From Parvibaculum indicum (GTDB taxonomy: Bacteria > Pseudomonadota > Alphaproteobacteria > Parvibaculales > Parvibaculaceae), in the NCBI RefSeq assembly GCF_011762095.1, contig NZ_JAASQO010000001.1, positions 124,001 through 188,000 on the forward strand: a stretch of 64,000 nucleotides of DNA. Reading direction: 5' to 3'. Shown here piece after piece: positions 44,026 through 51,436 of this stretch (positions are counted from its first letter, which is position 1; the number at the start of each line of letters is the position of its first letter). The position numbers and the translations under genes were made by a program. The notes below the pieces were generated by a model. It saw only the letters and a program-made list of their open reading frames with translations, was not told where the DNA came from and ran no database searches.

Positions 44026-45656
44026 GGTTCGGCCCGGTTGCGCCGGACGAGGCCGAAGGCGCGGTGCTGGCGCACTCGCAGAAGGTGGGCGGCACCACTT
44101 TCAAGAAGGGCCGGATCCTGAGCGCGGACGATGTGACGGCGCTGAAAGAGGCAGGATTTCAAGAGGTTATCGTGGCGCAATACGGCCCGGACGACGTGCC
44201 GGAGGACGAGGCCGCGCGCGAACTCGCCACAGCGCTCTGCGGCCCCGGCATTCGCGCGGGCGAGTCCTTTACCGGCCGGGCGAACCTCTTTGCCGATGCG
44301 GACGGCGTGCTCGAGATCGACCGGCACCGGCTCGACCATATCAACATCGTGGACGAGGCGGTCACGCTGGCGACGCTGGAGCCGTTTTCGCGGGTGCATG
44401 CGGCGCAGATGGTGGCGACGGTGAAGATCATCCCCTTTGCCGCGCCGCGCGAAAGCCTGCGCCTGGCGCTGAAACGCGCGGGCGAGCCGGGGCCCCTGCT
44501 CCATCTCCACGCTTTCAGGCCGCACAAGGCGGGGCTTGTGGCAACGAGGTTGCCGGATACGAAGGAAAGCGTGCTCGACAAGACGCGGGGCGTGCTGGAC
44601 GAGCGGCTGGCGGGCATGGGCTCCGAAATCGCGCGGGAAATCCGCTGCGGCCATGACGAGCGCGAAGTGAGCGCGGCGGTCAGCGAATTGCTGGCCGACG
44701 GGCTGTCGCCGATCCTCGTTTTCGGCGCCTCGGCGACGGTGGACCGGCGCGACGTGGTGCCGGCCGGGATCGAGCTAAGTGGCGGAGAAATAGAGCATTT
44801 CGGGATGCCGGTGGACCCCGGCAACCTGCTGCTGCTGGCCGCCCACGGACAAACGCCGGTGATCGGCCTGCCGGGCTGCGCGCGCTCGCCGAAGCTCAAC
44901 GGCTTCGACTGGGTATTGGCGCGGATCCTCGCCGGGCTCAGGGTGGAACCGAAGGACATCATGCTGATGGGCGGTGGCGGCCTCTTGAAAGAGATCGCGA
45001 CCCGGCCCCAGCCGCGCGCCGGAAACCCGCGGAAATCCGCCGGTTCCGCGCCGAAAATCGCGGCGATCATCCTCGCGGCGGGCAAATCCACCCGGATGGG
45101 CGCGGTGAATAAGCTCACCGAAGAGGTGGATGGAGACCCGATGGTGGCGCGGGCGGCGGACGCTGCTTTGACAGCCGGGGTGTCGAAAATCGTCGTGGTG
45201 ACCGGGCATGAGCGGGACAAGGTGGAGGCCGCGCTTGGCGCGCGCGATGTGGGGGTGATCGAAAACCCCGAATACGATCAAGGACTTAGCACATCGCTGA
45301 AAGCGGGAATTGCGGCGCTGCCGGATGCGGTGGACGGCGCGGTGGTGCTGCTGGGCGACATGCCGGACGTGACGGCGGCGCATATCGACCGGCTGATCGC
45401 GGCCTTCGACCCGGAGGAAGGCCGCGCCATCTGCGTGCCGACCTGGGAAGGCAAACGCGGCAACCCGGTGCTCTGGGGCGCGGAATATTTTGAAGAAATT
45501 CAAGGTCTTACGGGCGATACCGGCGCAAAACAGCTCTTCGCCACCCATGCCGAGGAGATCGCCGAAGTGCCCATGCCCGACGATGCGACGCTGAAGGATA
45601 TCGACCTCATGACCTCGCTGGAGGCACGCCGCCGGAAAGCCCAAGGGCATGAATGA
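44022..45656 (+). CDS. Molybdopterin-binding / MobA-like nucleotidyltransferase fusion (MocA-like)
   Basis: A 544-residue two-domain protein. Residues 1-340 resemble a MoeA/MoaB-type molybdopterin-binding region ('VGGTTFKKGRILSADDV', 'LPGCARSPKLNGFDWV'). Residues 345-544 form an NTP-transferase domain with 'IILAAGKSTRMGAVNKL' and 'VVLLGDMPDVTAAHIDRLI', as in the MCD synthase MocA. It probably converts Mo-molybdopterin to the cytosine dinucleotide form needed by CoxL. Overlaps the XdhC gene by four bases and ends the operon. Confidence 0.85.
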   Translation: MRFGPVAPDEAEGAVLAHSQKVGGTTFKKGRILSADDVTALKEAGFQEVIVAQYGPDDVPEDEAARELATALCGPGIRAGESFTGRANLFADADGVLEIDRHRLDHINIVDEAVTLATLEPFSRVHAAQMVATVKIIPFAAPRESLRLALKRAGEPGPLLHLHAFRPHKAGLVATRLPDTKESVLDKTRGVLDERLAGMGSEIAREIRCGHDEREVSAAVSELLADGLSPILVFGASATVDRRDVVPAGIELSGGEIEHFGMPVDPGNLLLLAAHGQTPVIGLPGCARSPKLNGFDWVLARILAGLRVEPKDIMLMGGGGLLKEIATRPQPRAGNPRKSAGSAPKIAAIILAAGKSTRMGAVNKLTEEVDGDPMVARAADAALTAGVSKIVVVTGHERDKVEAALGARDVGVIENPEYDQGLSTSLKAGIAALPDAVDGAVVLLGDMPDVTAAHIDRLIAAFDPEEGRAICVPTWEGKRGNPVLWGAEYFEEIQGLTGDTGAKQLFATHAEEIAEVPMPDDATLKDIDLMTSLEARRRKAQGHE

Positions 45657-45667
45657 AGCATGCTTTC

Positions 45668-45710
45668 GGTGAGATTAAAGTGAGGTTCGGGTGAGATTGA
45701 AGTGAGGTTG
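45668..45710. repeat. Two tandem copies of a 22-base unit
   Basis: GGTGAGATTAAAGTGAGGTTC (45668) and GGTGAGATTGAAGTGAGGTTG (45690), period 22 with one internal mismatch. It starts 12 bases after the operon's last stop and may be a local duplication. Confidence 0.7.
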
Positions 45711-45744
45711 GGAGAGGTTCGTCCCGAGCCTCCGGAGAAGGTCG

Positions 45745-45840
45745 CCATCCTTCGAGACGCGGCTTCGCCGCTCCTCAGGATGAGGTCGTCTCTTGGGCCC
45801 TCATCCTGAGGAGGACCGCAAGGTCCGTCTCGAAGGATGG
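45745..45840. repeat. Dispersed palindromic repeat, family B, copy 1
   Basis: Begins CCATCCTTCGAGACG, has CTCCTCAGGATGAGG and CCTCATCCTGAGGAGG as inner arms, and ends CGTCTCGAAGGATGG. Outer and inner arms are inverted complements, so it can fold into one long hairpin. It separates the convergent Mo-cofactor and alpha-glucosidase genes. Copy 2 is at 47839-47936. Confidence 0.9.
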
Positions 45841-45857
45841 ATTATCCCCGCCTCCCC

Positions 45858-47456
45858 TCACTCGACCCTGGCGAGATACGCCCCGCGCGGCGGCAGCGCG
45901 ACCGCGCCGCCCGACGAGGCGGCCCCGGCGAGCGAAAGGATGTCCCCGGCAATCGACAGACCGTCCGGCAGCGCGAAGCGCGCCTCGTCGGTCTTGCCGA
46001 GATTGAAGACGCAGAGAATCTTTTCCCCGCCCCCGTCTCGCGTGAAGGCGAGCACACTGCCTTCGGTGTCGAGGAAGGAAATATCCCCGCCCATGAGCGC
46101 CGGGTTCGCATGGCGCATCGCGACGACGGCACGGGCATGGGCGAGCACGCTTCCCACATCCGCCGCCTGAACGTCCACCGCGCGCTCGCGGTGATAATCC
46201 GGGATCGGCAGCCAGGGCGCGCCCTTCGCCGCCCAGGGCATCGGCGTGCGGCAACCGTCGCGCCCCTTGGCCCAGGGGAAATAGAGATCGCCGACGGGAT
46301 CGTGAATGTCCTTCTCTTCCAGATCCACCTCCGGCAGGCCCAGCTCCTCGCCCTGATACATCAGCACCGTGCCCTTGAGCGACAGGAGCAGCGTCAGCGC
46401 GAGCGTCGCCAGCGCATCGTCGCCTTGCCCCCCGCCCCAGCGGGTGACGGGACGGACGACATCGTGATTGGAAAAGGTCACGCAGGGCGTGAGGTCCGGC
46501 AGCGCCGCCAGCAGCTTCTCGTAATAGTCGCGGAAGAGCGGCGGCTGGAACATGAAGTCTTCGATGAAGGCGAAGGTATAGGCACTGTGGAGATGTTCGG
46601 GGCCCGTATAGGCACCCAGCATTTCCGGCCGCTCGGAAAACTCGCCGAAGGCGAAGCGGCCTTCATACTCGTCCATCACCTTGCGCACCTCGCGCATGGC
46701 CCATTCGTTTTCCGGCGTGTTGGCGTCGTGAACATGCTGCTGCAGGCGCGGCGCATGGGCCCAGTCGAGAAAGCTGCGTTCCTCGCGCGGCACCGGCGGA
46801 TTATCCGCCAACTGAGGATCGTGGACATAGCTGTTCGCCACGTCGAGGCGGAACCCGTCCACGCCCCGGTCGAGCCAGAAGCGCAACACATCCATGCAGG
46901 CGGCGACGACATCCGGATTGTGGAAATTGAGCTTGGGCTGCTGCTTTAAAAATTTGTGGAAGTAATATTGCCGCCTGAGCGGGTGCCACGACCAGGCGGG
47001 CCCGCCAAAGGCCGACAGCCAGTTGTTCGGCACGGTGCCGTCTTCCTTCGCCTCCGCCCAGACATACCAGTCGGATTTTTCGTTGTCCTTCGAGAGCTGG
47101 CTTTCGAGAAACCACGGATGCTGGTCGGAGGTATGGCTCAACACCTGATCGAGAATGAGCTTCAGCCCGCGCGCATGCGCGGCGGCGAGCAGACGGTCGA
47201 AATCGTCCAGCGTGCCCATTTCCGGCGCGATGCCGACATAGTCGGAAATGTCATAGCCGAAATCGCGATTGGGCGTGGGATAGATAGGCGAAAGCCAGAC
47301 GGCGTCCGCGCCGAGCCCGGCAATATGGTCGAGCTTGCGCTCGATGCCGGCAAGATCGCCGATGCCGTCGCCATTCGTGTCGAGAAAACTGCGCGGATAG
47401 ATCTGATAGACGACCGCGCCTTTCCACCAGTCCCCCGCTTCGCCCTGAACCGCCAT
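45858..47456 (-). CDS. Alpha-glucosidase, glycoside hydrolase family 13
   Basis: A 532-residue (beta/alpha)8-barrel enzyme of the oligo-1,6-glucosidase/alpha-glucosidase branch, hydrolysing alpha-glucosidic bonds in the cytoplasm. Conserved regions: 'DQVLSHTSDQHPWF' (region I), 'DGFRLDVANSYVHD' with the nucleophile Asp, 'FAFGEFSE' with the acid/base Glu, and 'VTFSNHDVVRP' with the third Asp. ATG 47456 has GGGGAGAG upstream; a longer frame to 47552 has no homology. Neither sugar transporter nor regulator is adjacent, so it stands alone between repeat clusters. Confidence 0.92.
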   Translation of the reverse strand: MAVQGEAGDWWKGAVVYQIYPRSFLDTNGDGIGDLAGIERKLDHIAGLGADAVWLSPIYPTPNRDFGYDISDYVGIAPEMGTLDDFDRLLAAAHARGLKLILDQVLSHTSDQHPWFLESQLSKDNEKSDWYVWAEAKEDGTVPNNWLSAFGGPAWSWHPLRRQYYFHKFLKQQPKLNFHNPDVVAACMDVLRFWLDRGVDGFRLDVANSYVHDPQLADNPPVPREERSFLDWAHAPRLQQHVHDANTPENEWAMREVRKVMDEYEGRFAFGEFSERPEMLGAYTGPEHLHSAYTFAFIEDFMFQPPLFRDYYEKLLAALPDLTPCVTFSNHDVVRPVTRWGGGQGDDALATLALTLLLSLKGTVLMYQGEELGLPEVDLEEKDIHDPVGDLYFPWAKGRDGCRTPMPWAAKGAPWLPIPDYHRERAVDVQAADVGSVLAHARAVVAMRHANPALMGGDISFLDTEGSVLAFTRDGGGEKILCVFNLGKTDEARFALPDGLSIAGDILSLAGAASSGGAVALPPRGAYLARVE

Positions 47457-47547
47457 GCGCCGCTCTCCCCTGCGCTTTTTGCTTTGCGACAGAGTGCATG
47501 GGCGCGGGGAAGGTGGCAAGGCGGGGGTGCCTCCCCCTCTCTCGGAT

Positions 47548-47632
47548 GTCATCCCGGCGAAAGCCGGGACCCACTCGCATCAGCCGCTCGCCGCAGCCGC
47601 CATTGGGTCCCGGCAACGAGTGCCGGGACGAC
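47548..47632. repeat. Dispersed palindromic repeat, family C, copy 1
   Basis: Outer left arm GTCATCCCGGCGAAAGCCGG and right arm GGTCCCGGCAACGAGTGCC ending GGGACGAC. Each half is itself a small hairpin. The stretch from 47457 to 47961 has no gene and is filled with such repeats. Related copies are at 47747, 51316, 54739, 55658 and 61818. Confidence 0.85.
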
Positions 47633-47746
47633 ACTGAGTTTTTGGGTTTTCGGAAAATACAAAGGGCTCTCATCCGGGGACCTGCCTGCCCCGGCGGAGG
47701 CCGAGGTCCCGAATCTACTCGCTCTGCAAATTGCTGAGACGTGGAT

Positions 47747-47772
47747 TGGGTCCCGGCTTTCGCCGGGATGAC
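47747..47772. repeat. Family C repeat, half copy
   Basis: TGGGTCCCGGCTTTCGCCGG followed by GATGAC, the reverse complement of one family C arm. It is a single hairpin half unit. The 115 bases on its left are probably a degraded remainder. Confidence 0.75.
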
Positions 47773-47838
47773 ACTGAAGGTTTAGCTGCCGCCTTGCGCG
47801 GTCCACTTCCCGGCGCGACACTGGCCGGAACATTGAAT

Positions 47839-47936
47839 CATCCTTCGAGACGGCGCGAACGCGCCTCCTCAGGATGAGGACCGTATAAATAACGACCTCA
47901 TGCTGAGGAGAGCCGTCAGGCTCGTCTCGAAGCATG
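47839..47936. repeat. Family B repeat, copy 2
   Basis: Begins CATCCTTCGAGACGG and ends CGTCTCGAAGCATG; the inner arms are CCTCCTCAGGATGAGG and CCTCATGCTGAGGAG. Same architecture as 45745-45840. The pair brackets the alpha-glucosidase gene. It ends 26 bases before the halohydrin dehalogenase-like gene. Confidence 0.88.
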
Positions 47937-47961
47937 ACGGACGCAAAACCGGGAGGCCCTC

Positions 47962-48696
47962 ATGGCACGCAGCGTGCTCATCACCGATATCGCCCATTTC
48001 GTCGGCGCGCCCGCGGCCCGGCGGCTGATCGCGGATGGCTGCGCGGTCTACGGCACGGATGCGGGCTTTGGCGACGCCGCCGCCCGCGCCGCCTTCGAGG
48101 AGCGCGCGCCCGGCGTGAAAACGCTTGCCGAAACCGACCCGGAAAAGGCCGTGGCCGAGGTGATCGCCGCGGAAGGCAAGCTCGACGTGCTGGTGAACAA
48201 CGACGCCTTCCCCGCGATCCGCGCGACGATCGACGCCTTCGCGGATGACGACCTCGAAGCGGGCTTCGAGGCGCTGGTCTTCAAATGCTTCCGGGTAACG
48301 CGCGCCGCCGCGAAACACATGAAGGCGCGCAAGGAAGGCCGCATCGTCATCATGTCGTCGGCCGCGCCCATGAACGGGCTCGCCAACTATTCCATGTATT
48401 GCGCGGCGCGCGGCGCGGCGAACGCGCTCGCCGTGGCGCTCTCCAAGGAACTCGCACCCTTCAACGTGTCGGTGAACGCGGTGGCGGCGAACTTCGTGTC
48501 GAACCCCGACTACTTCCCGCCGGAACTGATGGCCGACGAAACGAAGGCCGCGAAGATTTTGAAAAACATTCCGCTGAACCGCCTCGGCGAACCGGAAGAA
48601 GCCGCCGCCCTCGTCTCCTACCTCGCGGGCGAGGAAAGCGGCTTCGTGACGGGTCAGGTGATCGGGTTCTCAGGCGGTTGGGCGAATGCGCGGTGA
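47962..48696 (+). CDS. SDR-fold protein with halohydrin dehalogenase motifs
   Basis: A 244-residue short-chain dehydrogenase fold. The nucleotide-binding Gly-rich motif of SDRs is missing: instead residues 8-15 read TDIAHFVG, which is T-x4-F-x-G, the marker of halohydrin dehalogenases, where the halide site replaces NAD(P). The catalytic triad is Ser133-Tyr146-Arg150 in 'SSAAPMNGLANYSMYCAAR', S-x12-Y-x3-R, with Arg in place of the usual SDR Lys. 'ANFVSNPDYFPPEL' matches the halide-pocket loop seen as NPTYFP in HheA/HheG. Predicted to dehalogenate vicinal haloalcohols to epoxides, without cofactor. A generic SDR oxidoreductase is the alternative. Confidence 0.82.
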   Translation: MARSVLITDIAHFVGAPAARRLIADGCAVYGTDAGFGDAAARAAFEERAPGVKTLAETDPEKAVAEVIAAEGKLDVLVNNDAFPAIRATIDAFADDDLEAGFEALVFKCFRVTRAAAKHMKARKEGRIVIMSSAAPMNGLANYSMYCAARGAANALAVALSKELAPFNVSVNAVAANFVSNPDYFPPELMADETKAAKILKNIPLNRLGEPEEAAALVSYLAGEESGFVTGQVIGFSGGWANAR

Positions 48697-48699
48697 ATA

Positions 48700-49119
48700 C
48701 TAATGCGAAAGAAAATCTGAGATCGTCTCTTTAAGTTTATCTATCTGAGATGGCGTTGTTTCGCACTCCCAAACAACTAAGACGTCCCACCCCATTCGCC
48801 GCAACTCATCTTGCGATCTGGTATCCCGCGCGACATTGCCTTGAAGTTTAGGTATCCAAAAGTCTTGCCTCGTTTTCGGAATTCGGCTTCGCCAACAATT
48901 AGCGTCTTTATGCTGGTGCCAAAAGCAACCGTGAACGAAAATGATTTTCTTAAGCCGAGGAAATACTAGATCCGGAGTACCCGGCAAATCGCGACGATTA
49001 AGTCTATATCTGTAGCCGAGCGAGTGGGCTAATTTCCTGACCACAAGCTCAGGCTTCGTATTCTTAGATCGGACGCGCGCCATTTGCGCGCTTCGCTCAG
49101 GGGTGGTTCGTTGAGTCAA
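48700..49119 (-). CDS. vsr: Very short patch repair endonuclease
   Basis: A 139-residue Vsr nicking enzyme that repairs T:G mismatches from deaminated 5-methylcytosine. Motifs: 'VRSKNTKPELVVRKLAHSLG', 'LPGTPDLVFPRLKKIIFVHG' with the catalytic Asp, 'GCFWHQHKD' with the zinc/active-site His and Cys, 'FWIPKLQGNVARD' and 'VVWECETTP'. Starts with TTG overlapping the stop of the endonuclease gene (TTGA), so it is translationally coupled. Ends three bases from the convergent halohydrin dehalogenase-like gene. Confidence 0.93.
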   Translation of the reverse strand: MTQRTTPERSAQMARVRSKNTKPELVVRKLAHSLGYRYRLNRRDLPGTPDLVFPRLKKIIFVHGCFWHQHKDANCWRSRIPKTRQDFWIPKLQGNVARDTRSQDELRRMGWDVLVVWECETTPSQIDKLKETISDFLSH

Positions 49120-49874
49120 AATTCCCGACGCAATATTTCAGCTTGCGCCTGATAAGTTCTATTTTCGCGATATAAAATTACCCTACTAGGAAGAACAGTT
49201 GCCTGCCAGCTAGGAGGAAGTGCATCAAGAATCAACTTCAACACATCTCGCATCGTTACTGTTTCAGCCGGAATTACAATTTCTAGATTCTGCATATCCG
49301 GATGCCCTTCTCCACGCGCTCCTTCGTATCGAAAAAGATAGGGAAGATAGGACTTCAATTCCTTTGCCACGTCCACGAGGGTGTGCTGGCCAGGAGGCAA
49401 AAATTCAATTGGGCGGTCTATGTCGATTGGATAATCCAAATCGAACTGAGCGGGATGTTGATTTTCGCGATTGTGTCCGGGGTCATTCGAACCAAAACCA
49501 CTAAAATTCCAAGCGGGGCGCAATTCGTAGTGCCGTGAATATTCTTCAATCAACATTGTTTCTATATCAAAGGTCGAAAAGACAAATATCCTTGTTGCCT
49601 TAAACCCGACCTCCTTGGGAAGGAGATTATGCCTATGCTGAATACTATTAAAGTGTCTCGTTAGCCGATTTCGAAACCCTGCCTGAGCATCAGTTTTTCC
49701 TACGTAGACAAGTTCATCACGGAGAAACAATAAGTATGCGCCTTGTGCGCCCTCCGGAATTTTTCCAATGTTCTCCAAGTTCAAAGTTTCTATTTCTAGG
49801 TTAGAAAAGAAGCGCGGCAACTGCTCCCTCATAACGCTAGGAATATCCAGTTCAAACTCGCCGTAGCCCTTCAT
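49116..49874 (-). CDS. GIY-YIG restriction endonuclease, Eco29kI-like
   Basis: A 252-residue type II restriction enzyme candidate. Nuclease core: 'GAYLLF' (45-50) and 'LVYVGKT' (55-61) give the GIY-YIG pair; the arginines in 'GFRNRLTRHF', Glu in 'IETMLIEEY' and Asn in 'RPAWNFSGFGSNDPGHNR' match the Eco29kI pattern. The recognition site may be CCGCGG, as in Eco29kI, but that is inference. The ATG at 49874 lies in the stop codon of the methyltransferase (TGATG). The sequence is AT-richer than its surroundings. Confidence 0.8.
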   Translation of the reverse strand: MKGYGEFELDIPSVMREQLPRFFSNLEIETLNLENIGKIPEGAQGAYLLFLRDELVYVGKTDAQAGFRNRLTRHFNSIQHRHNLLPKEVGFKATRIFVFSTFDIETMLIEEYSRHYELRPAWNFSGFGSNDPGHNRENQHPAQFDLDYPIDIDRPIEFLPPGQHTLVDVAKELKSYLPYLFRYEGARGEGHPDMQNLEIVIPAETVTMRDVLKLILDALPPSWQATVLPSRVILYRENRTYQAQAEILRREF

Positions 49875-51043
49875 CAAGCCGCTCTTTTTCTCATCGACTT
49901 CAAGGAAGAGTTGTTGTTGACGACATCTCCTACAAGATGAGCCACAGCCTCGGAAAGTTCTGTGGGCACAGCATTTCCCAGCTGCCGCATATTCTCAGAC
50001 CACGAACCAACAAATTCATAGTCATCCGGCAAACCTTGAAGCCGCGCCGCTTCGCGAACCGTAAGATAACGAACCTTACCTTTTTCCAAGGCAAGCATGT
50101 TCTCCCCTCCTGGGACACCATGCACGCCTGCCTTCAAAGCCTTCGCAGGCATATCGAGAGGACTACCGGTGTGGCCTGGATAAGACTTTGCTCCCGGCTG
50201 CAACACGTGGTTTGTCCAATCACCGGTTCCGGGTTCACCCAAATCCCAGATAGCATCGCGCACCGTTCGCCAAGGATTCCCATCTGGCACGATCATGCCC
50301 TGCTTCAACCGACGGACCGTCGCAATATCACTTTTCGCCGGTCCGCTCCTCGGCGGCCTAACTCCGTGCCTCTCCCAATATTCACCAGTCACCCATTGAT
50401 CCCAGAGCAAACGCTCGCGAGAATGAGTCGCTTTCAATTTAGGGGGCAAAGCATCCAGATCTCGATGCACACCAACTATGATCACCCGATGCCTTTTTTG
50501 AGCCGCGCCGTAATCCGCCGCATTCACCTTGGTCAAAGCTACACGGTAAAGACTGTTGGAGTGTCTTTTTAAACGTGAAAGATGTTCCCCTCGACTCTCA
50601 CCATCGCGAAGCCGATTTGTCGGATGCGCGAGTGCATTCAGAATCCAATCTAAATAATCAGAAAACGCCACGCGTGTGAGTCCACGCACATTCTCAAAAA
50701 TGAAAGCACGAGGTTCGATCTCACCAACAGCTCTGACAGCCTCAGGCCACATATCGCGATCATCTTCATGCCCACGATGGCGCCCACCAATGGAAAACGG
50801 CTGACACGGGGGGCCACCAGCGACAAGGTCGATATCACCGTATCTCGACCAATCAACAGCGCGCACATCTTCCTGATGAATCGGCCAATCAGCCACATGG
50901 GTGATTTTTCTATCCACATTGTGCTGAACATTCGCTACGGAATGCCGGTCCCACTCGACCATCCGCTGCGAGCGAAAGCCTGCCCGAGATATTCCCAGAG
51001 CAAGCCCGCCACAGCCAGTGAACAACTCGACGCTGGATTTCAC
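49874..51043 (-). CDS. DNA (cytosine-5) methyltransferase of a type II R-M system
   Basis: A 389-residue C5-methyltransferase. Motif I 'VELFTGCGGLALGISRAGF', motif IV 'DLVAGGPPCQPFS' with the nucleophile Cys, motif VI 'FIFENVRGL' (ENV), motif VIII 'AAQKRHRVIIVG', and motifs IX-X 'LTVREAARLQGLPDDYEF' and 'QLGNAVP'. I start it at GTG 51043 because GGAGG lies seven bases upstream; a TTG at 51061 has no ribosome site. The variable region carries target recognition. It protects host DNA from the coupled GIY-YIG endonuclease downstream. Confidence 0.93.
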   Translation of the reverse strand: MKSSVELFTGCGGLALGISRAGFRSQRMVEWDRHSVANVQHNVDRKITHVADWPIHQEDVRAVDWSRYGDIDLVAGGPPCQPFSIGGRHRGHEDDRDMWPEAVRAVGEIEPRAFIFENVRGLTRVAFSDYLDWILNALAHPTNRLRDGESRGEHLSRLKRHSNSLYRVALTKVNAADYGAAQKRHRVIIVGVHRDLDALPPKLKATHSRERLLWDQWVTGEYWERHGVRPPRSGPAKSDIATVRRLKQGMIVPDGNPWRTVRDAIWDLGEPGTGDWTNHVLQPGAKSYPGHTGSPLDMPAKALKAGVHGVPGGENMLALEKGKVRYLTVREAARLQGLPDDYEFVGSWSENMRQLGNAVPTELSEAVAHLVGDVVNNNSSLKSMRKRAA

Positions 51044-51098
51044 CCTTTTGCCTCCATGCAATTGATATGAATTTGGCCGACTCGCAGCGGTATCTCAA

Positions 51099-51142
51099 TC
51101 CAAATGTCTCGGGCAGAACATTGGTCCGGCACAACATTTGGA
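51099..51142 (-). promoter_or_regulatory. Candidate operator upstream of the methyltransferase gene
   Basis: A perfect 9-bp inverted repeat TCCAAATGT (51099-51107) and ACATTTGGA (51134-51142), about 55-100 bases upstream of the GTG start, in an AT-rich leader. Many R-M systems control the methyltransferase through such sites. No controller protein gene is seen. The leader at 51044-51315 holds no gene. Confidence 0.3.
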
Positions 51143-51315
51143 GACAATTTGCACAACGTGTTACAGCGCGGCCGAGATAGTTCACTATTTGTTCCCGGAA
51201 ATCTAGTGCAAAATTTTGTCAAAACTCCACTCCCCCCTCCCCGCATATGAGGAGACCGAGGCTTTGGGGGATGACAGCCCTCTTTCGGGTTTCCGAAGAA
51301 GCCAAAACATCAAGT

Positions 51316-51416
51316 GTCGTCCCGGCGCTCGTTACCGGGACCCATTGGCGGCCGCGGCATGTGGTGGATGCGAGGGGGTCCCGGCCACCTTCGTAAGCAA
51401 GGAGGGCCGGGGTGAC
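51316..51416. repeat. Family C repeat, diverged copy
   Basis: Left part GTCGTCCCGGCGCTCG, then TTACCGGGACCCATTGGC; the right part is GGGGTCCCGGCC and ends GGCCGGGGTGAC. Marks the upstream edge of the AT-rich restriction-modification segment. Confidence 0.75.
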
Positions 51417-51436
51417 ACTATGAGGCGGCGCGCGCC

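Noticed and set aside
45745-45840. Terminal inverted repeats of an insertion sequence.
   Set aside because: No transposase frame between or near the copies; the unit is itself a hairpin.
47457-47961. Possible CRISPR array.
   Set aside because: Repeats are palindromic, few and irregularly spaced, with no cas genes.
47962-48696. Ordinary NAD(P)-dependent SDR oxidoreductase.
   Set aside because: The Gly-rich cofactor motif and the catalytic Lys are both absent, and the diagnostic halohydrin dehalogenase motifs are present.
51044-51315. A controller (C) protein gene for the R-M system.
   Set aside because: No frame of suitable length with an HTH motif is present in the leader.
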